DNA of 64,000 nucleotides from Mimosa pudica (taxonomy: Eukaryota > Streptophyta > Magnoliopsida > Fabales > Fabaceae), in contig JAKELP010000009.1 in assembly GCA_029929735.1 (NCBI GenBank), positions 818,501 to 882,500 on the forward strand, given 5' to 3'. Shown here one piece after another: positions 10,199 through 21,748 of the stretch. The notes under the pieces were generated by a model. It made no database searches, was not told the origin of the DNA, and was given only the letters and a program-made list of their open reading frames with translations. How positions within the stretch are numbered: position 1 is the first letter of the stretch; the number at the start of each line of letters is the position of its first letter. Position numbers and translations under genes: made by a program.

Positions 10199-12269
10199 AT
10201 GGTTGCGTTCAGCGGCGATGAGACGGCGCCGTTTTTTGGCTTCCTCGGCGCCGCCGCCGCCCTCGTTTTCTCCTGTAACTATCTTCACCTTCTCATTCTT
10301 TTTTTTTAAGCAGATCTGTATATACACACATATACACATTTTTAAATTGAAAATGTGTTCTATCTTTGGGATTGTTTTGTTGAGTTTGGTATTTTTGGAA
10401 AAACATGGACTTGCTTTATGGGTTTGTTTTGTAGGAAGTTATTGTGATCAATTCAGCTTGCTTTATTTGTTGTGATCTGATTTTGAAGCCCATATCGTAG
10501 AATTTTTGTAGAAATTGTTGCCAATCGTAAATTAGTTTCCACTATACATGTGAATATCAATTTGTACTTGGATTGAAATGGTTCCAATTTTTGTGAAGAT
10601 CGGATTCACAATTTTCAGTTTGACGACCAAATGAGCAAAAATCCAATTCCTATCTTTATTTAATTGAACTCAGTAGACCGGATTTGGCTATAGAAATTGT
10701 TCCCTTTCTAAATATAAGATTGTTTTAACTTGTTTTTTACCACGAAATTATTACATATGACATATGAGTATATAAGTAGAATAAATTAATCTTCTGAAAA
10801 AAAAAAAGTTTACTTATAGACAATTTGAAGTGATTAATTTTGCATGCTTAGTTTCTCAAAGAAAAGTCAAAGTCGTCTTCTAATTAGGACTGGAGAGAGT
10901 ATGTTCATTTAATTTTGGTAGTGAATTATAGAATTGGTGGATTTTTTTGGAAATTTAAGAAATGTTTGAGAGTCTATATATATTTGTCTTAGATAGATGA
11001 GATCCAGACTTACATTGATTGTATTGTAGGTATGGGAGCTGCCTATGGTACAGCAAAGAGTGGGGTAGGTGTGGCTTCCATGGGTGTGATGAGACCTGAG
11101 TTGGTGATGAAGTCCATAGTTCCTGTAGTTATGGCTGGAGTTTTGGGTATTTATGGCCTTATTATTGCTGTTATAATCAGTACTGGCATTAATCCTAAGG
11201 CCAAATCCTATTACCTCTTTGATGGCTATGCACATCTCTCCTCTGGTCTTGCCTGTGGTCTTGCTGGCCTTTCGGCCGGAATGGCTATTGGTATTGTTGG
11301 CGATGCTGGTGTCAGGTATGATCCTTGTAACTTAGCTTATGATGTTTTAGTCCTTTGTTAATTTGGTTTTCTGAGAATCTCACATACTACTTTTTCTTAA
11401 ACTTGCTTTGATCTTAAGTTTTGCTTGGCCTTAACCCCTTAGCATTAGTAATATTGAGGCCCCCTCTAATCCTTTTATAGGTGCTAGAAAACTAATTTGC
11501 AAAGATTAAAAGAATTTATTAAAAAAAGGGTCAACTCAATTCTAGTCTCCACTTGGTGAGGGTGCTGGGAAGAGAATATATTAGGCAGCCTAACCCTTGC
11601 TTTTTGCAAAGTGGCTGATTCGAACTCACCACCTTAGACCCCACGGCAAGCGAACTTACCGTTGAGTCAAGCCGGCCCTTCATTAAAAGAATTTATTAAA
11701 TTAGTTATTTACAAAAAATGTTTGTTGATTTCCTTAAAATACCTTATTGGATCATTTGCATTCTTGGGTAAAAAATACTTCAATTGATTTGTAAACTATA
11801 AGGACAGTTTGGGGTGCGGTGCGGGGAATTATTGATTTGGGATATAACTTAAGAAGTAAAGTAAAGCCCCTTTCTAGCTACCATATTTAGAATCAAGGGT
11901 AGTACTTATGAATCAGAATTGTGCAGCTAAAATATTTCCATTGTAGTCGCGCATTCTGGTATTTGGGTAGATCAATTAGCACATTTCAAATGTCAAATGT
12001 CAGATGCAGTATGATTTCTGATGGACCTTTTTGTTTGCTTGCATGTTCTTGCGATGTGATGTAGATAATGCATATCTCGCTTACCTTTGATTATGCAAAC
12101 ATATAGTCCCATTGAGTAATTATTTCTCCTCTACAGAGCTAATGCACAGCAGCCAAAACTTTTTGTGGGAATGATTCTCATCTTGATCTTTGCTGAAGCT
12201 CTTGCACTCTACGGTCTCATCGTCGGTATCATCCTGTCTTCTCGTGCTGGCCAGTCCAGAGCTGATTAG
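10199..12269 (+). CDS. VHA-c: V-type proton ATPase 16-kDa proteolipid subunit c (3 exons)
   Basis: Exons 10199-10274, 11030-11315 and 12137-12269 join in frame with GT-AG introns to 164 codons plus TAG, the usual length of plant subunit c. The N-terminus has the family signature [18 protein letters not shown]; the product has four hydrophobic helices. The essential proton-carrying Glu is E141 in helix 4 ([10 protein letters not shown]), and residues around [13 protein letters not shown] match the family. Subunit c forms the membrane ring of the V-ATPase in vacuolar, Golgi and trans-Golgi membranes and moves protons through that Glu. The split Cys codon (10274/11030) and Arg codon (11314-11315/12137) confirm the splice sites. 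Intron 2 carries a SINE. The gene looks intact; a partial copy of its 3' part lies at 16690-17300. Confidence 0.97.
10698..10902. repeat. Degenerate Stowaway-like MITE in V-ATPase intron 1
   Basis: Ends resemble Stowaway termini (TTCCCTTTCTAAATATAAG on the left, TAGGACTGGAGAGAGTA on the right). The interior is too diverged to place in a family. Confidence 0.45.
11524..11681 (-). mobile_element. tRNA-derived SINE (Au-like) in V-ATPase intron 2
   Basis: A 158-bp insert is flanked by a perfect 19-bp target duplication ATTAAAAGAATTTATTAAA (11505-11523 and 11682-11700). On the minus strand it has a pol III A-box-like segment (TGACTCAACGGTAAG), a B box (GAGTTCGAATC) and a short T-rich 3' end, as in plant Au-type SINEs. 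It lies antisense to the host gene. The paralogous sequence at about 16700 has one uninterrupted copy of a nearly identical target. Confidence 0.88.
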
Positions 12270-13225
12270 GAAGAGAACTGAGCTGCAGAAATATTCTTTC
12301 ATTGCCTATATGTTTCTACCTTTTTATTTGGGGGGAACATGGGTGGATATTCTGGAGTTAGTGAGCACTTGGACGGCACTTGCAGGCTTGAATAATTATG
12401 TGTTGAAATAGTTAATGAATCAGCCAGTGGGTGTTGTTTCTTTTGTTTAAGGTAGGTTTTTGCCCTGCCAATAAAGCTTCTAAAGCTGACTCCTTTTCCT
12501 CAACAATGTATTATGCCATATGATCTTAGAACTGTAGTTTATTTCTTTTTATAATTTTTGTGTTGTGTGAACTGATCCTGTAATGTTTTTTATGATCAAT
12601 GAATTTTCAGTGTGTTCATAGGCCTTTTGCTTTATCATAGACTTTGTTATCATCCTCGGATTTTCACTCTTGTCAGTCTAAGTGCTCCCACTGGGATTGA
12701 CGGTCAATAAATGGGAAGTAACCATCATTTTCTTGAGTGACATTAGGACAATGATATAATAATCTTGTCATTTTCGTTTGCTATATTTACTTTCAAATAC
12801 TTAAGAATAATATTTTATTCAAAAATGGTTTTGACCAGTAACACTATTGGTCAATGTAAGTCATTTAAGTGTGTTTCAAAGGCATTTGCATCATTTCATA
12901 AGACGAGCTATTGCCTTATTGGAGGGTATATAAGTTAGAACTGAGAGTTATTCACAAAATTTTTGAGCACAACAACGTAGTAAGAAAACATATTCCGTTT
13001 TTAAATATAAGATAACTTTTGAAATTTTGTTTGTTCCTAATTATAAAATCACTTTCTAATTTTTTTCAACTTTTTCACAAATTAACCCTACAATGTTTAT
13101 CTATAATAACAAGCAAAAGAATGAGGGTGGGGATAAAAAGTATATAATTAGAATAAAGTTGTAATATCATGTGTAAATAACTAACTTTCTTAATCTACTC
13201 AAATTATGAAAAGTGATCTTACATA
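12270..13225 (+). other. V-ATPase 3' region and spacer
   Basis: An AATAAA polyadenylation-like signal is at about 12470, with further T-rich and TGTAATG sequences to about 12610. The rest is spacer that is matched, with changes, by 17720-19745 in the duplicated block. Near 12990-13200 there are weak Stowaway-like remnants. Confidence 0.55.
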
Positions 13226-13466
13226 CTCCCTCCGTTCCTAAATATAAGACCTAGATAATTTTTTTTTGGAAAGATTAAGGTTGCGAAATAGATTATTAAA
13301 TGATGACATATTTGATATATTTTTAGATTATCCATTAGCTTATAGGTAAAATAAACTAGTTTAAGAGAAAAAATTAGGTAAATCAATTTATAATTAACTT
13401 ATTTTTTGCATTTTTTAGGATTTTTCAAAAAAGTCATCTAGGTCCTATATTTAGGAACGGAGGTAG
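13226..13466 (+). mobile_element. Stowaway MITE, family A copy 2
   Basis: 241 bp; CTCCCTCCGTTCCTAAATAT ... AGGAACGGAGGTAG with TA at both sides. Same interior as the elements at 9267, 21505 and 48765. Confidence 0.92.
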
Positions 13467-14248
13467 TATTTTTTTTCCATTTGAAATATCTTCCCTCCGT
13501 CTAATCTACATATATAAATCTAAATACACCAATGCTTATGCTTGCATGATTTTATTCCACAATTCAAAATTATTCTTCCTTCAAAATTTATTAAGGAATT
13601 TTATAATTACAAAACTTTAATGCACTTGGGATGCGTAGGTGATTTTGAAATCATAAAGATTTGGTTAATGGAGTATTTGTTTGTGCCTCACTATTTTTTG
13701 CAACTTTTACGTATTTATATACCACACTTGCGTGTTCTTTTAACAAAAGATATTTTTATCTAAGACATTTTTTGTCAAATTTGTATCTAAGACATACACA
13801 GATGCTTAATGCATATGAAGTATGGACACATCATCTTACTGACATCAAAGCAATTCCTCTATTCATCTCAATTCTTAAATTAAAATGTGGGACATTCTAT
13901 GTTGATGTTTTTATAAAATTTTTTATTTTAGTTTTGTCTACATTAAGCTAGCTAGGGAATGATGTGATCAGATTTTAATCGCTTTCAGTATTTCTTTTGC
14001 CTTAATATTTTAATAGAATATGAAATGTGAACTATATATCTATTTTTTAATCTTAATTAAGACGGGTATGAAATTAGCAGTAAAAAAGAAAGAGAACATA
14101 ATCTACAGTTCTTTGAATTCAACCAATATTGGTTGATCATTTATAAGAAGTCCATCCCCCATTTTATACTCCACCTCCATTAAATCAATAAATAAAAAAA
14201 CAAGAAAAAATTGAGATTTTTATTTATAAAGAGAATGGAAAGTACAAA

Positions 14249-14647
14249 CTATTGTTTATGGTTCCAAGGATAACATTTATCAATTCTTAGATTGTACTCG
14301 TTGACAATACAAGGCCCAGACTCAAATATTTTCCTAATGCACCGCTTGTCGCACCAATCTCTATGATCATCGAATATGTCGAAGTAGTGAGATGAAGGGT
14401 CTGAAGGCCAGGAGAAGCTACAGAAAAACAGTGTTGTACAAAGAACACATGGATTAAAACTGAACGCGAAAACCTCTCCGTATTTTATAGTGTGTTTTCC
14501 AAGATCATTGTCCTTTGATTTGCAATGAAGGGTCAAGTCCTGCAAGTTAGACAAATTATTGAAAATTTGCACGGTCTTTGCCTTCCCTCCTTCAAATACA
14601 AACATTATCGTTAGTAGCAAAGATAGATATTTCATACAACGACCCAT
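14249..14647 (-). CDS. Plant self-incompatibility S1 family protein (S-protein homologue) 1
   Basis: Single-exon gene for a 132-residue secreted protein. Residues 1-23 (MGRCMKYLSLLLTIMFVFEG) form a signal peptide; the mature part shows the S1-family layout: HCKSKDNDLG near the start, the central FSFNPC..LFFCSFSWP, then the DIFDDHRDWC block and a final KCYPW. The Cys residues are typical of extracellular disulphides. Members are small secreted proteins; one (PrsS of poppy) is a self-incompatibility ligand, most have no known role. An upstream in-frame Met at 14680 lies only 28 bases from the TATA box, where transcription should start, so the Met at 14647 is preferred. About 85-90% identical to the copy at 25312-25713. 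Confidence 0.88.
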   Translation of the reverse strand: MGRCMKYLSLLLTIMFVFEGGKAKTVQIFNNLSNLQDLTLHCKSKDNDLGKHTIKYGEVFAFSFNPCVLCTTLFFCSFSWPSDPSSHYFDIFDDHRDWCDKRCIRKIFESGPCIVNEYNLRIDKCYPWNHKQ

Positions 14648-14700
14648 CTTGTTTACTACCCTCCAACTTTTAATATACATATATGCCTTGCTCCTTCTCC

Positions 14701-14708
14701 CTTTTATA
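14701..14708 (-). promoter_or_regulatory. TATA box of S-protein homologue 1
   Basis: TATAAAAG on the minus strand, about 54 bases before the chosen start codon, leaving a short leader of about 25 bases. The same box is conserved in the second copy at 25763-25770. Confidence 0.7.
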
Positions 14709-15118
14709 GTTATAATTACTGCAATATTATTGTATTGTATCCTATCATTATACTAATTGCAGAATCTTCCATATTAATTAGTATTAATTTATTGACTAAA
14801 TGAATATGCGGGTTGGAAAAAATTATAGGGGGTATATATAATCATCACATTTAGTAAATTTATTTTAACACGAGATTTCTTTTAGTTTTTGTTTTGTTGC
14901 TTTTTTTTAATAAAAAAAGATTAAGACGAGTCTTGTTGAGGAAAGTAATATGGAAGCTTTATAAATTGGAAATGGTGTAGACAAGAAGAGTGTTGGAAAT
15001 TTCAATGATCAAGTATATTTATTCATATGTTAGATTTCAACAGTTTAATAAAGTCCTGCTGAAATGTTTGAGAAAGAAACTTATGGACTTGGGTTGACGA
15101 ACGATAATTTGACATATA

Positions 15119-15404
15119 CTCCCTCCGGTCCCTAATGTAAGAGCTAGCCGTCAAAAAAACGCTTATTAAGAAAACATGTGAATGTTAGTTGGGTGTCTGG
15201 AGTTAATGCTTCTTTTCCAAAATTGCTCATATTTATTATGATACTTTTAAGAGAGAGAATACATAAGCATTAATAAATATGAAAGAGAGTTAGGGGTAAA
15301 GTAGGGAAAAATGCATTAAATGAGGAGAGAATATGGGGTGAGCTCTTACATTAGGGACCAAAACCATTCAAATTTTGGGCTCTTACATTAGGGACCGGAG
15401 GGAG
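15119..15404 (+). mobile_element. Stowaway-like MITE, family B copy 1
   Basis: 286 bp with ends CTCCCTCCGGTCCCTAATGT and the inverted form, flanked by TA. The interior (GCTAGCCGTCAAAAAAACGC, AACATGTGAATGTTAGTTGG) recurs at 21185 and, inverted, at 23356. Confidence 0.92.
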
Positions 15405-16514
15405 TAATATATATGAAATGATTGGGCACTACATTTACATAAGAAATTTTCAAAGGAACGAATGGCTGTAAAGAGAATTTCAATGAGAGGAAATTTATAT
15501 TGAAAGTCGTCAAATTATTACCTAAGTTATTTTGTTAATCATGATAGGTAATTTGATCTTTTATCCTATGCGTATATAAATTGGAAATATACTTTTTCTT
15601 GTATAAAAAAAAGGAAATATACTTTTTCTTTCCTTGAAAGCCTATTTGGTTATTTGCTGGAATTTGACCTTTTTTGGTGAGAAGTGGAATTTGGTTTATA
15701 CTATCTTGTTAAAATAGTCATATTGTTTAGAATAACATATCAAGAGGCATGATTGTAGGGAGTTTTATTGAAGTAAATGACAAAATTAAATGGAAAGGTG
15801 ATTTAAATGAAAATCAAACCATTCAAGGAAAAAGATTATGCTTGAATAATAGAGAAGGAAATTTGAACTTTTATTGTGATGAGGGTCATTTATGATGATA
15901 TAAGATATCAAATAGTTGATATTCCTTAGCTTTTTTTATAATTAATTAGTAATAATAAAGTTGGATCCAATGTGATTATTCATAAGAAGTATGACATGAA
16001 GTCTGTATCAAAAAAAAAGAAGTATGACATGAAGTACACATTATCGAAAATTACATGAATACTAGCTAAGGTACAAGTGTACAACCCATTTTGCAACACA
16101 AGTGCTCCATTTTGCCATGTATCTTGACCGGCATCAATATTCTTTATTGGAATCTCTCTAGTTCCAATATGAAGAAGCGTAGAATTTTTTATGGCGAATG
16201 ATCAATAGTATGAATATTAGGGTATAGGAGTATACTACAGAAACACTGAGTTATGAGACATGAAGTCATGGAGTTATAAGTTATAACATACATATATAAA
16301 TGCCTATTATGAAAGCCAGTGAATGTAAAATGTTTTATATTTAAACAAATTGATATTAACAGGAAAAATGTGTATTTAATTAGATAGACAAATTATAACT
16401 TAAATCTGAATTGTTTATTGAAACCAATTTTAAATTTGGAACATAGATGCCTTATTATGAACCCACCAGAATGCTAATTAAAACTTACTCATTTTTTTAC
16501 ACACCGCTCAGTAA
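15405..16514. other. AT-rich spacer
   Basis: No gene or clear repeat seen. Confidence 0.5.
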
Positions 16515-16690
16515 TCCAGCGCTTAGGCAACCAACTTATTCGGACTCGAGGGGTAGGGGTGTTGTTCATATAGATAATGTTGTACTCTCTCCCAATGAGA
16601 GCGCTTCCCAGGATTCGAACACATGCACGTTCTCGTCCTTACGGGGATTGTAGCTAGCTCACTTATCAGCTCAATCAACTACCAAATGGT
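16515..16690 (-). mobile_element. tRNA-derived SINE, second family
   Basis: On the minus strand it begins near 16686 with a tRNA-like 5' part (GGTAGTTGATTGAGCTGATA) and a B box at about 16611-16621 (GTTCGAATCC), spaced as in plant SINEs. The 3' end and target duplication were not resolved. It sits at the left edge of the duplicated block. Confidence 0.6.
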
Positions 16691-17169
16691 AATTAAAACT
16701 AATTTAATAAAAGAATTTATTAAATTAGTTATTTACAACAAATGTTTGTTGATTTCCTTAAATTAAAATACCTTATTGGATCATTTCCATTCTTGGGTAA
16801 AAACTACTTCAATTTATTTGTAAACTATAAGGACAGTTTGGGGTGCGGGTGTGGGGGAATTATTTATTTGGGACATAACTCGTAGTCTTGTATTTAGGAG
16901 CCCTAACTAGCTACCATATTTAGAATCAAGGGTAACACTTCTGAATCAGAATTGTGCAGCTAAATGCTGTCATTGAAGTCACGCATTCTGGTATTTGGGT
17001 AGATCAATTAGCACATTTCAAATGTCAAATGTCAAAGGCAGTATGATTTCTGATGGACTTTTTAGTTTGTTTGCATGTTCCTGTTATGTGATGTAGGTTA
17101 TGCATATCTCGCTTACCTTTTGATTATGCAAACATATATTCCCATTGAGTAATTATTTCTCCTCTACAG

Positions 17170-17300
17170 AGCTAATGCACAGCAGCCAAAACTTTTTGTG
17201 GGAATGATTCTCATCTTGATCTTTGCTGAAGCTCTTGCTCTCTACGGTCTCATCGTCGGTATCATCCTGTCTTCTCGTGCTGGCCAGTCCAGAGCTATTA
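17170..17300 (+). pseudogene. V-ATPase subunit c exon 3, duplicated fragment
   Basis: Preceded by the copied intron-2 end (CTCTACAG), this exon repeats the last 43 codons of subunit c, including the proton-binding Glu (FAEALALYG). At its end one base is missing relative to the intact gene (AGAGCTATTAGG against AGAGCTGATTAGG), so the TAG is lost and the frame runs on into an inserted hairpin element. Exons 1 and 2 are absent, and no promoter is evident. It is a nonfunctional duplicate unless used as an alternative last exon of the upstream gene, which is unlikely. Confidence 0.92.
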
Positions 17301-17384
17301 GGAAGAGAGCTGAGCTCAAGAAATATTCTTTTATTACCTATATGTTTCTACCTTTATATTTGGGGGGATCTGGGGTGTTTTTTT

Positions 17385-17711
17385 GGGATAAAGGCCAAAA
17401 ATACCCCGGAAGTTTCCACCCAGGAGCACTGAGTATATGGAAGTTTTCTAAGGGGCAAATATACACTGGAAGCAATAAAAATGGGGCAAATTTGCCCTTC
17501 CGTCAAAAAAACTAACAGTCAACCGTTTAATTGTGGGCCCCACCTCTTTAACATTTTTTGTCAACTAAACGGTTGACTGTTAGTTTTTTTGACGGAAGGG
17601 CAAATTTGCCCCATTTTTATTGCTTCCAGGGTAAATTTGCCCCTTAGGAAACTTCCATATACTCAGTGCTCCTGGGTGAAAACTTCCGGGGTATTTTTGG
17701 CCTTTATCCCC
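17385..17711. mobile_element. Foldback MITE, Mutator-like
   Basis: About 327 bp, almost entirely an inverted repeat: GGGATAAAGGCCAAAAATAC on the left and its inverse on the right, with arms reaching to the centre near 17535. Flanked by GTGTTTTTTT at 17375-17384 and 17712-17721, a 9-10-bp target duplication as in Mutator-type elements. The matching place in copy 1 (about 12345) has no such insert. Confidence 0.88.
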
Positions 17712-17869
17712 GTGTTTTTTTATAGATATTCTGAACTTAGTGAGCAGTTGGACGGACATTGCAGGCTTGAATAATTATTTGTGTTGAAATAGTTAATGAA
17801 TCAGCCAATGGGTGTTGTTTCTTTTGTTTAAGGAAGGTTTTTGCCCTGCCAATTAAGCTTCTAAAGCTG

Positions 17870-19260
17870 TGTTCGCACTGCAAGTGCACGAGTCGCGCCA
17901 AGTAATAAAGTGATAAGAAAAGTATCGTTCCCACGAGGATTTGGTTCCAAAACCCGGTAAAGTAATGATTATCGCACTCTCGCTCAATTTGAGTGATTCA
18001 AAGGTTAAGATGTGAAGGGTAACTATAAAAGTAAATAAGAAAAATTATAAACAAGTGATTCTTCAACTCTAGGATAAAATGAGTCCTAAGATTATTCCCC
18101 CCCCTTGTACTTCATAAACTTAAAGAGTCTCCTCTCACAATTGCTTTTAATAGCTATATATTTGCTAACCTAGAGTTCTAAAATACTTGTAAACGCTCTG
18201 TCGAGTCAAGAACATGTGTTTAATTCTATTAATCATGCAACCTCTTGTCACAATTAATAAAACTCAATTTCTAAGTTTCAACCTTAATGTGACTATGTGA
18301 GGTCAATAAGTATATGTCTATGTTATCAATAAAATCATCCATTTGTCATGCAAACTTCAAGTTCTCACACTATTTTACTCAAGTTCTACACTCAACCTAG
18401 CCCTCTCAAGCATCAATCAAGTGAACACAACATCTAAATGGTGATCAAGCACTTAGAAGCATTAGGTAAAGAGTAAAATAAACACATATATAACATTAAT
18501 CACAAAATAAGAGGAGAAATTAAGAGTTAATCCATACAAGGGTTCCAAATAACCCTAGAATCAAAGATTTAGCTCCACATGTTCATGAAATCCAAAAGAA
18601 TATATACATATGATAGCACAATCATAGAACAAGAGAGAGGAAAGGAAAATGGAGAAGAAAAACCAAGATTTGAAGCCAAAATCTCTTATAGACTTCAATC
18701 CATTGACACCCACTCCTCCAAAAACCAAACCCTAGCTCCCAAAATGCCCAAGAAGTGAAGAATGAGGTTTTTATGTCGAGCCCTCCCTTTTATAACTCAG
18801 ATTTTCTCTGTTTTTTGAGTCTGAAACGCAGAGTTTTACTTTCCATTCGTCGTGTGTTCGTTGCGCGACGAACACGAAACGAACAGATTGGAGGCAGGGA
18901 GGAAGCATCACTCGTCGTGTCTTAGTTGTACAATGAAAGCTCAACGAATATCAGGAAGAATTTTTCTTTTTCCTCTTTTGTCCCTTGCTGACTTTAGCTT
19001 GTCCTATATTTTTCTTGGAAACTCCATGTTTTCCTTAGTCTTTTGCACTTGTCCACCTCTTCCTACAAAAGAGAAAGAGGGTTGATGAGCTTCAAAAATA
19101 ACTTACAAACACATATTACTCCAAATTTCACACAAATGCATATTTGTCAATTTGTAACTTTTCCTATATGTATTTGTATCATTCTCAATCATTTGTCACC
19201 AAAAATCATATACATTCAAAGGAAATTGGGATGTAATATGTGAAATTATGGAGTTTATCA
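17870..19260 (-). mobile_element. Solo LTR, Athila/gypsy-like
   Basis: 1391 bp beginning TGTTCGCACTGCAAG and ending GTTTATCA, flanked by the perfect 5-bp duplication AGCTG (17865-17869 and 19261-19265). The paralogous site (about 12484) carries a single AAAGCTGAC. On the minus strand a TATAAAAG is at 18787-18794, and the LTR terminus resembles Athila LTR ends (ACTCGTGCACTTGCAGTGC compared with the end of the element at 53020). No internal region remains, so it arose by LTR-LTR recombination. Confidence 0.88.
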
Positions 19261-19265
19261 AGCTG

Positions 19266-20878
19266 ACTCTTCAACAATGTATTATGCCATATGATCTTAG
19301 AACTGTAGTTTATTTCTTTTTATAATTTTTTTTGTGTTGTGAGAACTGATCCTGTAATGTTATTTATGATCAATGAATCTTCTGTGTGTTCATAGGCCTT
19401 TTGCCTTATCATAGACTTTGAAATTATCCTCGGATTGTCACTCTTATATATATTGAGTGACATTAGGACAGTGAAACAATGATATAAAATAACCTTGTAA
19501 TTTTCGTTTGAAGATTCACATGTGAATTTGCTATATTTACTTTCAAATACTTAAGTATTATATTTTATTTAAAAATGTTTTTGACCAGTCAACACTATCT
19601 ATAGAATTGGTCAACGTAAGTCAAATAAGTGTGTTTCAAAGGTATTTGCGTCATTTCATAAGGCGAGCTATTGCCTTAGCAGGGTGTATATAAGTTAGAA
19701 CTGAGAACAATTCACAAAAGTTTCAAGTACAACTACGCAGTAAGAAAGCATAGTGAAGAACATATTAAATAGTATAGAGATTATCAAGTTGTGCTAGTAT
19801 TCTCATCTAAATTCGAGTTAAAAATAAAAAAATTTGTAGTTATTGGGTTTATTTCCAACACTGGCATTATCACTTATATTGTACTTTCAGTCCCAAATCA
19901 ACTTCTTTCCTTGACCCAAGTGAGGCATTTAAAAAAAAACAAAATGAAGCCTCTGGTTCCAATTCCAAGTTGAATAATAAAGGTTTAACGATACAGCAAG
20001 AACAACATGCATGAGAGCATATACTGGCAGGAAAATGCTGTTGCATCATGTTTCGTTTTCCATCCATAAGATGATAAGAATTAATGCATTGGTGAACCAT
20101 TACTGCTTACTAATTCCCCTTCCAATGATATACAAAGTGTGTTAATTTTGATTATAAATATAAAATCTTTTTTTTATATTTTTTTTACTTTTTAAAATGA
20201 CTTTTATTCTATATATTGATGTTCCCTAAACAATAGTCGTATAAGAAGGACGATACACGAATTAATAATTATGAATGGATTTGGCAAAGTAGGAATAAGA
20301 AAGAAAGATAGGGTGTTTTAGGAAATAATATCATACTATTGAATATTAATTAATTTTCTAACATTATTAAGATTAGATTGAATATATTATATATCTAGAT
20401 TAATAGAAGTATACCGCATTAAAACTGTAGATGTTTTTATTTTTTTTTATGCATGGGAAATAAAACTGTAAATGCTTTTAACTTGCTTCTATATTTGAAC
20501 AAAGATGATAGATCATCCTTCATTATTTATCTCCTTTATTTATCTGATTCATTAAGGTAACTCGGTGATGGGAAATCAATCTATTGGGGACTCAATATTA
20601 TAAGCAAATGCTAATAATGTGAAAGTTACGCGAGTGCCTGATTTTATTGCTTTGTATTTAGAAGAGGACATAAGGTCCTTATAGTCGTTTTCGATCTGCA
20701 AGTTTATGTGTTTTATGTATCAATAAAGAAAAAACTACATTGTTTGAAACAGGATGGTCTGAAATTTTTTATTTCGTGGTTGCTAGGTGAACACCATCAA
20801 TGTACATAATTCACTGCGTCGACATGTCCTGTCCCGATGTCCATGTCAAGAGTTGCATGAATGCACACCATTTATGGC
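19266..20878. other. Copied V-ATPase downstream sequence, then spacer
   Basis: To about 19745 this matches 12490-12975. Beyond it is AT-rich sequence without a recognisable gene. Confidence 0.55.
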
Positions 20879-20879
20879 T

Positions 20880-21046
20880 TGTTTGGTTGTAAGAAATCAA
20901 GGAAAGTTGTCTGTAAATAATTGAAAAGTTAAGGGGTAATATCGTGGGGCCCACAAACTTTACTCTCTCATCATTACCCCTACTTTTCATCTCTTATCTT
21001 TTCCATTTCTAATTCTTAACTTTCTTTCTTACAATCAAACATACTC
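20880..21046. mobile_element. Small inverted-repeat MITE
   Basis: GTTTGGTTGTAAG at the left pairs with CTTACAATCAAAC at the right (21029-21040); about 165 bp. Superfamily uncertain (hAT or Harbinger-like termini). Confidence 0.55.
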
Positions 21047-21184
21047 ATATACTTAGTTCAGTGTTCCTGATAATGAGTTATGAGTGGCAATGCAAGAGCT
21101 GAGTGCGGACCACCTGGTAATGGCATCAAACTCCAGATTTGAAACTAATTAATTTCTGTCAGCGGACATGAAACAAATCTAATA

Positions 21185-21470
21185 CTCCCTCCGGTCCCTA
21201 ATGTAAGAGCTAGCCGTCAAAAAAACGCTTCTTAAGAAAACATGTGAATGTTAGTTGGGTGTCTGGAGTTAATGCTTCATTTCCAAAATTGTCCATATTT
21301 ATTATGGTACTTTTATGAGAGAGAAATACATAAACATTAATAAATATGAAAGAGAGTTAGGGGTAAAGTAGGAAAAATGCATTAAATGAGGAGAGAATAT
21401 GAGGTGAGCTCTTACATCAGGGACCAAAACTATTCAAATTTTGGGCTCTTACATTAGGGACCGGAGGGAG
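21185..21470 (+). mobile_element. Stowaway-like MITE, family B copy 2
   Basis: 286 bp, flanked by TA, same interior as 15119-15404. Confidence 0.92.
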
Positions 21471-21504
21471 TAATAGATAGATTTTTTTTATCGAAAATCT
21501 AATA

Positions 21505-21746
21505 CTCCCTCCGTTCCTAAATATAGGACCTAGATGACTTTTTTGAAAAATACTAAAAAAAGCAAAAAATAAGTTAATTATAAATTGATTTACCTAATTT
21601 TTTCTCTTAAACTAGTTTATTTTATCTATAAGCTAATGGATAATCTAAAAAGATATCAAATATGTCATGATTTAATAACCTATTTCGCAACTTTAATCTT
21701 TCCAAAAAAAAAGTTATCTAGGTCTTATATTTAGGAACGGAGGGAG
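21505..21746 (-). mobile_element. Stowaway MITE, family A copy 3 (inverted)
   Basis: 242 bp with TA on both sides; interior is the reverse complement of copies 1 and 2. Confidence 0.92.
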
Positions 21747-21748
21747 TA

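Larger units (their letters stand above)
11680..14840. repeat. Duplicated block, copy 1 (V-ATPase 3' end plus S-protein homologue)
   Basis: The segments 11680-12960 and 13590-14840 recur in the same order and orientation at 16690-19745 and 23088-25905. Copy 1 is compact. Copy 2 has several later transposon insertions. The left breakpoint is inside V-ATPase intron 2. Confidence 0.85.

Noticed and set aside
11600..11681. tRNA gene suggested by B-box-like GTTCGAATC
   Set aside because: No cloverleaf; flanked by a 19-bp target duplication, so a SINE.
14648..14680. Upstream in-frame Met of S-protein homologue 1
   Set aside because: Only 28 bases from the TATA box, so probably at or before the transcription start; the downstream Met begins a standard signal peptide.
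17198..17515. 105-codon ORF as a V-ATPase-like gene
   Set aside because: Only the last exon of subunit c plus readthrough into a MITE; annotated as pseudogene.
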